A stretch of DNA of 5,530 bases from Firmicutes bacterium UBA3932 (GTDB lineage Bacteria; Bacillota; Clostridia; Peptostreptococcales; Anaerovoracaceae): the NCBI GenBank assembly GCA_002385825.1, contig DGEG01000021.1, positions 1 to 5,530 of the forward strand. The letters are read 5' to 3'. Made by a program: the position numbers and the translations under genes. This document shows, one piece after another, positions 1 through 5,530 of the stretch; position 1 is the stretch's first letter; each line of letters opens with the position of its first letter. The notes under the pieces were generated by a model. That model had not been told where the DNA came from and did no database searches. It was given only the letters and a program-made list of their open reading frames with translations.

Positions 1-536
1 TCTACCTTGGCCTCGCCGTCCCAACTGCCGTACATGGTCTTTTTCGGGTTGTAGAACCAGCTGGGAACCTGGTTCCCGAAGACCAGATTGAATTTATCTC
101 CCGGTTGGAGCAGTCTTCCTTCCTGAAGCTCGTAGCCGAACTTCTGCATCACTTCCGGTCGTATTCCGACGACGCTCACTTGGGTGACATACTTTCCGAT
201 GGCTACGGTCATGAACTCCTCCAGCCTGGGGGTGGCCGCGTCCACGCCTTCGATCCTTTCGAATGCGGCTATGGCTTTGTCGTCCAGTTGGGCGGGCTGA
301 CCGTCTCCCGCACCCGTGCCGTAACCGTACATTCCGCCGCCGTACACGTTTACAAGGTGCAGATCACCGTAGCTGGCGATCTGTTCCTCGAAATTGGCCG
401 ACATGCCGAAGCCAATGGAGAGCATGACGATGATGGCGCAGGTGCCCACCACAACGCCGATTATAGCGAGGATCGTTCTTGTTTTTCGCCGCAAGAGGTT
501 TTTTACCCCGAGTAGCAGCAGGTCTTTACTATTCAT
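1..536 (-). CDS. MacB/FtsX-type ABC transporter permease, N-terminal part (runs off the window)
   Basis: This is the membrane subunit of an ABC exporter of the MacB/FtsX superfamily, cut by the window edge after 178 codons; family members are usually about 400 residues, so over half is missing. The visible protein begins MNSKDLLLLGVKNLLRRKTR, a basic amphipathic start typical of the family. A single hydrophobic membrane segment follows at about residues 21-43 (TILAIIGVVVGTCAIIVMLS, then GFGM). The rest looks like the extracytoplasmic MacB core domain that follows TM1: SYGDLHLVNVYGGG, a glycine-rich stretch at 66-80, EGVDAATPRLEE, and VVGIRPEVM. The remaining family TM helices would lie beyond position 1. 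The ATG at 536-534 overlaps the end of the preceding gene by 8 nt and has GAGGAG 10 nt upstream and GGAG 4 nt upstream. In family terms such permeases use ATP hydrolysis by a partner ATPase to drive movements of the periplasmic or surface domain. The neighbouring ATPase is the obvious partner; the substrate is unknown. Confidence 0.9.
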   Translation of the reverse strand, partial: MNSKDLLLLGVKNLLRRKTRTILAIIGVVVGTCAIIVMLSIGFGMSANFEEQIASYGDLHLVNVYGGGMYGYGTGAGDGQPAQLDDKAIAAFERIEGVDAATPRLEEFMTVAIGKYVTQVSVVGIRPEVMQKFGYELQEGRLLQPGDKFNLVFGNQVPSWFYNPKKTMYGSWDGEAKV

Positions 537-2670
537 TAATCTCCATCTCCTCGTTTATCTTCTTTTTCCGGTGACGGCGGATAAAGAAGATGGCCGCTGC
601 TATAACTACTGCCGCGCCGATGCCGATGGGCAGCCAGGGAATGCCGCCGCCTTCCGAAGGCATTTCTTCCGGCGGCCAGGGCTCTTCATTCCAGACGGGC
701 ATATCCATGATCTGGAATTGGAATTCCTTTTCGTAAACCTGCTGGTGGCCGGAGGCGTCTTCGTAAGTGAAGATGATCTTGCCTGACATTGTGCCGGTTT
801 CTCTGGGGATGAAGGAAAAATCATAGGAATCGGTGGTGCCCGGCTCCATGTTGCCTGCGTAGTAGCTGTTGGATTCCATGGTGTCGAAGTCGCCCTCTGC
901 GTTGATGCGCAGGTTATGCAGCTTGGTTCTGCCCATGTTGTAGAAGTCTACGGATACGCCGTTGGGCATGCCAACATAGAGTTCCGGCGGGGCGATGATG
1001 TCATCCACAATCAACCTGGTGTCCTGCATGACCGGTATGGAAATCACGTCCGTTGCTGTGAAGGCGTTGCCCTCAGTGTCTTCGTAGGACATGGAAACGT
1101 TTATGGAAGTCGTTTTCTGCTCCGCGTCGGGCTTGACGCTGAGGTACATGCTCTGGTTTACGGTTCCGTTTTTGTCGATCCGGTTAATGAAGAAGGAATT
1201 GCTGGAGCGGACGGGAATAAAGGTTCCGTCAGGGGAGTCCAGCGTGACTTTTATGTTGCGCAGGGTGTGGGCGGAACTGGTGTTTTGAAGCCCCAGGTCC
1301 AGGCGGAATTCGTCGCCTGCCTGCACGAAGGAACCGCCGTAGCTGTAATTGCTCACCATGAGCAGGGGAGTTTTAATGGAGTCGGTGCCCATGTTTTTAA
1401 CGTAGACACCCGTGTATTGTTGTACGCCCTCGCCGCTGCCGGAAGTGGATTCAACGGCCAGCTTGATGATGTAATTGGTTTCCGGCGTGCTGTCTTTGGT
1501 GAAATATGTTACGGAGTAGCTCTTGCTTTCTCCTGCAGGGATGTTCTGCTCGATAAATGCGTTCTGGGTCCGGTTGACGAGACCGTCCTGAGCCTCGGCG
1601 TAGACTTTTACCGGACCGGTGCCGCTTGCACCCGTGTTGGTGACTTTAAAGGAGAGGGTGAAGTCCTGGCCGGACAGCACTTGCTGCGGGACGCTGATAT
1701 TCGTAATGGAAAGCCCTGAAAAGGAAGCGGCGCTGCCACTGCCCTGGACGGGGAGGTACAGGGTCTGTTCGATGGAGCGAGTTTCATTGTTTTGATCGTC
1801 AAATTCGATTTTGACACTGAAGGGATAGTTCTTTGTCTTCACGTCCTCATCTGCAATGATTGGGAAAGTCACAGTTTTGCTGGACCCTATAGTGACATAA
1901 CCGACGGAAAGGCTATTGCTGCCGTTGCTCACTGTAATTCCCTCGGGCAGACCCAGGGTTACAATGGTATTCTTCATGGTGGTGTTTCCGCTGTTAACGA
2001 AACTCAGAGTCAGGTTGGTAACGGAGCCGCTTACGATGGAATCCGTCGGGCTGAGTTTATGTACCAGATCTAACGCTGGTGTGTAAATTATACCGCTTAC
2101 GGGGCTTTCGCCGTCTCCGCCTATAACTCCGGGAGGAAGAGACTTTTTAATTACTTGAAGCTCCAGACTGCCGGATCTGAGGATGCTGCCGTCGCTTTTG
2201 TTAATGAGAATTACAGGTACACTATGGGTTTTGATGTCGGCGTTCCGCGCAATATCCACGTAGAAAATCAGCTCTGTTGATGCTCCTGCTTCCAGAGTCA
2301 CTGTGGCCGACGAGGGATTGGGTTCCCTTATGGCGCCTGTGTCTTTGGACAGGCTGGTCTTGGCTTGGAAGGTAACAGGGTTATTACCCCTGTTTTCAAC
2401 TCGCAGGGTTAGTGCGATGTTTGTATCTCCCGGAAAAGCAAAGTACCCTCCAGTTTGGGAGAGCTTTACGGACGTGTTTTCCGCGGCGAAGACCTGTCCT
2501 TCCATTTCGGGTAAAACGGGAAGGCCCGCCAAAAGCAATAATGCCAGTAGAATACTCAGTGTTCTATGTACGAATGTGGCACTTCTGTTTCTTGTGTCCA
2601 AGTTCTTTCTCGTTTTTTGAATGATCTTATCCTTTGCGAAGATTTCACTTTTTGATTTCGTGTCCTTCAT
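529..2670 (-). CDS. Exported, membrane-anchored Ig-like repeat protein of an ABC export operon (COG1361/CARDB-NEW3-like)
   Basis: A 713-residue exported protein. It has a long basic n-region (residues 1-36), a hydrophobic core LSILLALLLLAGLPVLP (38-54) and a likely signal-peptidase site near VFA-AE (60-64). The large outer part is Ser/Thr/Asn/Gly-rich and lacks cysteine. It reads as about five beta-sandwich units, at roughly 65-173, 197-308, 318-425, 435-548 and 551-655. Most show the same pattern: an 'xNxG' turn (VENRGN, FVNSGNT, VTNTGASG, FYNMGRT), then a strand, then a 'PAG/EPGTT' turn and paired strands ending in a Tyr-Asp/Glu hairpin (SYEDTEGNAF, TYEDASGHQQ). This resembles CARDB, NEW3/NPCBM-associated and 'S-layer domain' COG1361 proteins. 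A Pro/Glu linker (657-672) leads to one TM helix (677-697) and a basic RRHRKKK stop-transfer tail, giving an outside-facing topology. The start overlaps the ATPase stop by 4 nt (ATGA) and has AAGGA 6 nt upstream. The exact role is unknown. Position and topology suggest an accessory, MacA-like or substrate-binding subunit of the exporter; this is inference. Confidence 0.88.
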   Translation of the reverse strand: MKDTKSKSEIFAKDKIIQKTRKNLDTRNRSATFVHRTLSILLALLLLAGLPVLPEMEGQVFAAENTSVKLSQTGGYFAFPGDTNIALTLRVENRGNNPVTFQAKTSLSKDTGAIREPNPSSATVTLEAGASTELIFYVDIARNADIKTHSVPVILINKSDGSILRSGSLELQVIKKSLPPGVIGGDGESPVSGIIYTPALDLVHKLSPTDSIVSGSVTNLTLSFVNSGNTTMKNTIVTLGLPEGITVSNGSNSLSVGYVTIGSSKTVTFPIIADEDVKTKNYPFSVKIEFDDQNNETRSIEQTLYLPVQGSGSAASFSGLSITNISVPQQVLSGQDFTLSFKVTNTGASGTGPVKVYAEAQDGLVNRTQNAFIEQNIPAGESKSYSVTYFTKDSTPETNYIIKLAVESTSGSGEGVQQYTGVYVKNMGTDSIKTPLLMVSNYSYGGSFVQAGDEFRLDLGLQNTSSAHTLRNIKVTLDSPDGTFIPVRSSNSFFINRIDKNGTVNQSMYLSVKPDAEQKTTSINVSMSYEDTEGNAFTATDVISIPVMQDTRLIVDDIIAPPELYVGMPNGVSVDFYNMGRTKLHNLRINAEGDFDTMESNSYYAGNMEPGTTDSYDFSFIPRETGTMSGKIIFTYEDASGHQQVYEKEFQFQIMDMPVWNEEPWPPEEMPSEGGGIPWLPIGIGAAVVIAAAIFFIRRHRKKKINEEMEINE
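547..552 (-). promoter_or_regulatory. Shine-Dalgarno of the permease, embedded in the preceding coding region
   Basis: GAGGAG on the minus strand lies 10 nt before the permease ATG (536-534), and a second GGAG lies only 4 nt before it. Both sit inside the last codons (EEMEINE) of the surface-protein gene, so ribosomes finishing that gene stop within the permease initiation site. This supports the chosen start and suggests translational coupling. Confidence 0.7.
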
Positions 2671-3593
2671 TGCAGATCCTTCCCCTTTTCTATATTATTT
2701 GATTCATTATTAGACTCATTTATTTTGCCGGCTTTCGCTGAGCCCGGCTCCGCATTTGGTTCATTCATTTCGCGGGTTATAGCTGAACCCGATTCCGCTT
2801 CCTTTAAACTGTCGATTTCGTTGTCTCTCTCCGGAATTGTTTCGGCATTTGTTCGCTTCGAATCTTCATCGCTTTGTTCCAACCCGGGCGTTTGCGCATC
2901 GCCCGTTCTTTTATCCTCGATCTTTAAGATGTTTCCATCCATGATGGTCACGATCCGGTCTGCGTATGCGGCGATGGCCGGGTCGTGAGTGACCAAGATC
3001 AGGGTTTGATTATTTTCCCGCACCATTTTCACTATGAGGTCCATAACTTCTTTTGATGTAGCTGAGTCCAGGTTGCCGGTAGGTTCATCGGCGAAGATGA
3101 TTTTAGGGTGTCCGACCAATGCCCTTGCAATGCCCACTCTCTGCTGTTGTCCACCGCTCATCCTCGTAGGCTTTCTTTTTTCGAAACCCACCAGACCTAC
3201 GGCTTCCAGCATTTCTTTGGCCATTTTATCCCGCACTTTCCGGTCAACTCCCCGGAAGATCAAGGGCAAGCTGACGTTTTCCAGAGCCGTCAGCATCGGA
3301 AGCAGGTGGAAAGATTGAAAGATAAAGCCGATGTTTTTCTGCCGGTACAGGGTTACTTTTTCTTCATTTAATTTATGTATAGGGATGCCGCCCACGTAGA
3401 TCTCGCCTCGGGTGGGCTTTTCAAGCCCTGCTACCAAGTTTAAAAAAGTGGACTTTCCGGATCCGGAGGCTCCGATCAGGCAGACGATTTCGCCCTTTTC
3501 TATGGAGAGGCTCAGGTTATCCAGAGCCAGCACCTTTTCCTCACCCATCCGGTAAATTTTGCGGACGTTTTTTACCTCGATAAGCGGTTTCAT
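2667..3593 (-). CDS. ABC transporter ATP-binding protein, LolD/MacB family, with low-complexity C-terminal tail
   Basis: The ATP-hydrolysing cytoplasmic subunit of the exporter. All nucleotide-binding motifs are intact: Walker A GASGSGKST (41-49), Q-loop Gln93 in FIFQSFHLLPMLTALENV, signature MSGGQQQRVG (145-154), Walker B IIFADE (165-170) with catalytic Glu170, D-loop NLDS (174-177) and switch His203 in LILVTHD. The FQSFHLLP...NVSLPL run and the SGGQQQRVGIARAL form are typical of the LolD/MacB/YtrE/BceA family, which pairs with MacB/FtsX permeases like the one downstream. The conserved domain ends near residue 225, the usual family length. About 80 further residues follow that are rich in Glu, Asn, Ser and Lys and contain no aromatic residue, Val, His or Cys; they include a 15-residue tandem repeat (266-295) and NESNNESNN. 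The ATG has GAGGTG 5 nt upstream. This is the first gene of the visible operon. Function as an ATPase is near certain; the substrate and the role of the tail are unknown. Confidence 0.96.
   Translation of the reverse strand: MKPLIEVKNVRKIYRMGEEKVLALDNLSLSIEKGEIVCLIGASGSGKSTFLNLVAGLEKPTRGEIYVGGIPIHKLNEEKVTLYRQKNIGFIFQSFHLLPMLTALENVSLPLIFRGVDRKVRDKMAKEMLEAVGLVGFEKRKPTRMSGGQQQRVGIARALVGHPKIIFADEPTGNLDSATSKEVMDLIVKMVRENNQTLILVTHDPAIAAYADRIVTIMDGNILKIEDKRTGDAQTPGLEQSDEDSKRTNAETIPERDNEIDSLKEAESGSAITREMNEPNAEPGSAKAGKINESNNESNNIEKGKDLQ
2709..2798 (-). repeat. Two tandem 45-nt units in the ATPase C-terminal tail
   Basis: Two adjacent in-frame 45-nt units (2798-2754 and 2753-2709) match at 33 of 45 bases by my count. 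They encode AESGSAITREMNEPN and AEPGSAKAGKINESN. Most differences are single changes within codons. A shorter echo, NESNNESNN, follows immediately. This looks like an old in-frame duplication in a disordered tail that has since diverged. Confidence 0.7.
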
Positions 3594-3766
3594 AAACGCA
3601 CCTCGTTGCGAAAATATGTTGTCGGATAAAACCGGTAATTACAGCTAGTTTATGACATACACGAAAATAATACCATATTGTAGACGAAAATGCTCAGTAA
3701 TTGTTCCTTAATTATTTCTTACAAAGTAGGCTGCGGTGCAAAAGAACAGAGTGAGGGGTTGCAAAA

Positions 3767-3794
3767 GGTGTCAGACACCAAATACAGACACCAA
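3767..3794. repeat. Palindrome GGTGTC-A-GACACC with a second partial copy
   Basis: GGTGTCAGACACC (3767-3779) is a perfect inverted repeat with a 1-nt centre. The direct repeat CAGACACCAA occurs at 3772-3781 and again at 3785-3794, a 13-nt period. In RNA, GGTGTC (3767-3772) could pair with the first GACACC only through a shortened stem, or with the second copy (3787-3792) in a 6-bp stem with a 14-nt loop, 8 nt before the Shine-Dalgarno of the ACT gene. It could be a dispersed intergenic repeat of the REP type, a dimeric-regulator site or an RNA switch. The pattern is certain; the role is not. Confidence 0.6.
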
Positions 3795-3800
3795 TGTTTT

Positions 3801-3808
3801 AAAGGAGG
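3801..3808 (+). promoter_or_regulatory. Strong Shine-Dalgarno that fixes the ACT-gene start
   Basis: AAAGGAGG lies 7 nt before the ATG at 3816, a near-ideal site and spacing. The in-frame upstream ATG at 3690 has no such site, and translation from it would add 42 residues unrelated to the family, running through the palindromic repeat. Confidence 0.85.
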
Positions 3809-3815
3809 ATTAAGA

Positions 3816-4190
3816 ATGGATAAGATGAAGTTAAAAATAATTGATCAAGATTTTTCAATATGTAAGGTGGCGGATTTATCGCAAGTAGATTATTCGGATG
3901 AGTTTTATTTTATAGACAAGACGGACGAGGAGTTATCGCTGGTATGCAATACGGATTTGGTGCCCAAGAATGCTATTGAATGTGATAACGGATGGAGAGC
4001 ATTCAGAATTGAAGGGGTTTTGGATTTTTCCCTGGTGGGAATTCTGTCGAGAATATCAACGTTATTAGCGGAAAATAACATTGGAATATTTGCAGTGTCA
4101 ACATATAACACAGATTATATCCTCGTTAAAAAAGAGAACTTTGATGAAGCAATTAACGTCCTTGAGCGCAATGGATATGTTATAAAATAA
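3816..4190 (+). CDS. Small ACT-domain protein (COG3603-type, ACT_7-like)
   Basis: A 124-residue soluble cytoplasmic protein without signal peptide or membrane segment. Residues about 1-55 form an N-terminal half (KLKIIDQDFSICKVAD, then DEFYFIDKTDEELSLVC) and about 60-124 an ACT domain: GWRAFRIEGVLDFSLVGIL, the helix SRISTLLAENNIGIFAVSTY, then TDYILVKKENFDEAINVLER. The FxxxGxLDFSLVGIL and ISTYxTDYILVK signatures match the COG3603 family of stand-alone ACT proteins. ACT domains generally bind amino acids or other small ligands and often work as dimers; no ligand is established from this sequence and there is no catalytic domain. The length is normal for the family. The gene is monocistronic, divergent from the ABC operon and convergent with tyrS. 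It is about 37% GC over the 300 bases counted (3841-4140), against about 57% in sampled 60-base stretches of its neighbours, so it may have a different origin. Confidence 0.87.
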   Translation: MDKMKLKIIDQDFSICKVADLSQVDYSDEFYFIDKTDEELSLVCNTDLVPKNAIECDNGWRAFRIEGVLDFSLVGILSRISTLLAENNIGIFAVSTYNTDYILVKKENFDEAINVLERNGYVIK

Positions 4191-4193
4191 GAA

Positions 4194-4215
4194 AGCCACG
4201 GGGTGATCCGTGGCT
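4194..4215. terminator. Bidirectional intrinsic terminator between the ACT gene and tyrS
   Basis: A perfect 8-bp stem, AGCCACGG (4194-4201) and CCGTGGCT (4208-4215), closes a 6-nt loop. It lies 3 nt after the ACT stop codon and 35 nt after the tyrS stop. Read on the minus strand the stem is followed by a T-rich run (TTCTTATTTTATA, 4193-4181), a good terminator tail for tyrS. On the plus strand only GTTTGATTG follows, so termination of the ACT transcript there should be weaker. Confidence 0.82.
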
Positions 4216-4250
4216 GTTTGATTGAAGAATGTTCGCTCGGTCTGGTATTG

Positions 4251-5510
4251 TTATTCCAGTTCGATGAGGTGGAAGGTTTTCTTTCCTCTCTTGAGGAGCA
4301 GCTTTCCGTCTTCGAACATGTCTTTTGTTACCATCAGGTTTTTATCCGTTACCCGTTGGCCGTTTATAGACAAGCCGCCCTGTTCGATGGTCCGGAAACC
4401 TTCACCCTTACTGGGAACCAACTTAACTTCGGCAATCAGCGTCACGATGCCTACGCCTTCGCCTTCGAATTTCTCCGCAGGCATCACCGTTTTGGGCACA
4501 TCGTCCATGCTGCCTTTTCCTGCGAAGAGAGCCCTGGCCGCATCCTGCGCTTTTTTCGCTTCCTCTTCTCCGTGGACCAGCTTCGTCACTTCGTAGGCGA
4601 GGATTTCCTTGGCCCGGTTGATTTCCGCATCTTTCAGGGAAGAAAGCTCTTCCACTTCCTCCATGGGAAGGAAAGTGAGCATTGAGAGGCAGGTCCGCAC
4701 GTCTGCGTCTTCCACGTTTCTCCAATACTGATAGAATTCATAAGGAGAGGTTTTGTCCGCATCCAACCAGAGGGCCCCTTTCTGGGTCTTGCCCATTTTT
4801 TTGCCCTCACTGGTTGTGAGCAGGGCAAAGGTCATGCCGTAAACCTGCTGCTGTTCCTTTCTCCGCACCAGATCCACTCCGGCCAAAATGTTGGACCATT
4901 GGTCATCTCCGCCGAACTGCATCTTGCAATTGTAACGGCGATAGAGCTCCAGGAAGTCATAGCCTTGCATCAGCATGTAGTTGAATTCCAAGAACGATAA
5001 CCCGGTTTCCAGACGCTGTTTAAAGCATTCGGCTGCCAGCATTCGATTGACGGAAAAATGCCTGCCGATGTCCCGGATAAAGTCTACGTAATTGAGATCC
5101 AGCAACCAATTGGCGTTATTTTCGAGAATGGCTTTTCCGCCTTCAAAATCGATGAACCGGCCGAAGGTCCGTTTGAACTTCTCGCTGTTCTGCATAATGG
5201 TTTCTTTGGTCATCATCTGCCGCATGTCCGTCCGGCCGGAGGGGTCGCCCACCATGGCCGTTCCGGAGCCGATGAGCACGATGGGGATGTGGCCGAATTT
5301 CTGCATATACATCATGATGATGATCTGCATGAAATGACCGACGTGCAATGAATCGGCGGTGGGATCGAATCCGATGTAGAATGTGACCTTTTCTTTGCTG
5401 AGCAGCTCTCGGATTTCCTCTTCGTGGGTGGTCTGCTTGATGAAACCTCTCTCTTTCAATACGTCGTATACGTTTATGTGCTTGCTCACATTGTCGCTGA
5501 TCTCGTACAT
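4251..5510 (-). CDS. tyrS: Tyrosyl-tRNA synthetase
   Basis: A class I aminoacyl-tRNA synthetase that activates tyrosine with ATP and charges tRNA-Tyr in the cytoplasm. The 419-residue length is complete and usual for the bacterial enzyme. The catalytic Rossmann domain shows YIGFDPTADSLHVGH (45-59), with HVGH (56-59) as the HIGH motif, then GSGTAMVGDPSGR (81-93). The tyrosine-binding run YMLMQGYDFLEL has Tyr178, Gln182 and Asp185 in the spacing of Bacillus stearothermophilus Tyr169/Gln173/Asp176, with Tyr45 and Asp49 matching its Tyr34 and Asp38. GGDDQWSNI is at 200-208, and KMGKT (238-242) is the KMSKS motif. The C-terminal part, from about 365, is an S4-type RNA-binding domain (GLSINGQRVTDKNLMV) that contacts the tRNA. 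The ATG has AAGGAG 8 nt upstream (5524-5519). Only 20 bases upstream are visible, so whether a T-box leader controls the gene, as is common for Firmicute synthetase genes, cannot be judged. Transcription probably ends at the hairpin at 4194-4215. Confidence 0.98.
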   Translation of the reverse strand: MYEISDNVSKHINVYDVLKERGFIKQTTHEEEIRELLSKEKVTFYIGFDPTADSLHVGHFMQIIIMMYMQKFGHIPIVLIGSGTAMVGDPSGRTDMRQMMTKETIMQNSEKFKRTFGRFIDFEGGKAILENNANWLLDLNYVDFIRDIGRHFSVNRMLAAECFKQRLETGLSFLEFNYMLMQGYDFLELYRRYNCKMQFGGDDQWSNILAGVDLVRRKEQQQVYGMTFALLTTSEGKKMGKTQKGALWLDADKTSPYEFYQYWRNVEDADVRTCLSMLTFLPMEEVEELSSLKDAEINRAKEILAYEVTKLVHGEEEAKKAQDAARALFAGKGSMDDVPKTVMPAEKFEGEGVGIVTLIAEVKLVPSKGEGFRTIEQGGLSINGQRVTDKNLMVTKDMFEDGKLLLKRGKKTFHLIELE

Positions 5511-5530
5511 TTTAACTACTCCTTAACATT

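Larger units (their letters stand above)
3594..3815. other. Divergent intergenic region between the ABC operon and the ACT-domain gene
   Basis: This 222-bp AT-rich region lies between the starts of two divergent genes, so it should hold promoters for both. On the plus strand ATGACA (3652-3657) resembles a -35 box and TATTGT (3676-3681) a weak -10 box, with 18 nt between them; this is a poor but possible sigma-A promoter for the ACT gene. On the minus strand I found -10-like hexamers (TACAAT, TATTAT) but no convincing -35 partner, so I do not place the operon promoter. A palindromic repeat occupies the part nearest the ACT gene. No tRNA or riboswitch fold was recognised. A frame extending the ACT gene upstream to an ATG at 3690 has no ribosome binding site. 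Confidence 0.5.

Noticed and set aside
105..786. Two overlapping plus-strand open frames of about 130 codons
   Set aside because: They are antisense to the permease start and surface-protein end, which are supported by family motifs. The His/Asp-rich translation is typical of a shadow frame.
916..1719. A 267-codon open frame on the plus strand
   Set aside because: It lies antisense within the surface-protein gene, has no ribosome binding site that I can see and no recognisable domain, and is explained by the base composition of the opposite strand.
3594..3720. A sigma-A promoter for the minus-strand ABC operon
   Set aside because: -10-like hexamers exist (TACAAT, TATTAT), but none has an acceptable -35 partner at 16-18 nt, so I did not annotate it.
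3767..3794. A CRISPR array
   Set aside because: There are only two short (10-nt) repeat copies with a 3-nt gap, no spacers and no cas genes.
3690..3815. N-terminal extension of the ACT protein from the ATG at 3690
   Set aside because: It has no Shine-Dalgarno, its translation crosses the palindromic repeat, and it adds residues not expected for the family; the ATG at 3816 has an ideal site.
4203..4685. A 160-codon plus-strand open frame beginning in the terminator
   Set aside because: It is antisense to the tyrS C-terminal region, starts inside the hairpin and has no homology signal.
5511..5530. A T-box leader for tyrS
   Set aside because: Only 20 bases upstream of the start are in the window, so no leader structure can be seen.

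Overview
The window most likely comes from a Gram-positive, anaerobic Firmicute of the class Clostridia. This is inferred from strong Shine-Dalgarno sites before every complete gene, a bacterial-type tyrosyl-tRNA synthetase with the KMGKT signature and a C-terminal S4 domain, and an ABC export operon whose accessory subunit is a membrane-anchored Ig-like surface protein rather than a MacA/HlyD-type adaptor. No 16S or other species marker is present, so the placement stays at class level.

Layout: positions 1-3593 hold a tight three-gene operon on the minus strand. In transcription order it encodes a LolD/MacB-type ABC ATPase with an unusual low-complexity tail (3593-2667), a 713-residue exported protein with about five beta-sandwich repeats and a C-terminal membrane anchor (2670-529), and a MacB/FtsX-type permease (536 to beyond position 1). 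The genes overlap by 4 and 8 nt, so translation is probably coupled and the three products probably form one membrane complex. Its cargo cannot be read from the sequence.

Positions 3594-3815 are a divergent intergenic region of about 220 bp. It carries a perfect GGTGTC-A-GACACC palindrome and a second partial copy just before the next gene. A small, clearly AT-rich gene on the plus strand (3816-4190) encodes a two-part ACT-domain protein of the COG3603 type. A GC-rich hairpin at 4194-4215 separates it from the convergent tyrS gene (5510-4251, minus strand) and probably terminates transcription from both sides, more strongly for tyrS.

The tyrS and ABC operon segments are about 57% GC in the parts I counted, while the ACT gene is about 37%. 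That contrast, together with the repeat element upstream, makes the ACT gene the best candidate for an insertion between two older blocks. I see no CRISPR array, tRNA, rRNA, transposase or phage gene. The most interesting element is the three-gene export operon with its Ig-like surface subunit. It is a recognisable kind of arrangement rather than a demonstrably new system.
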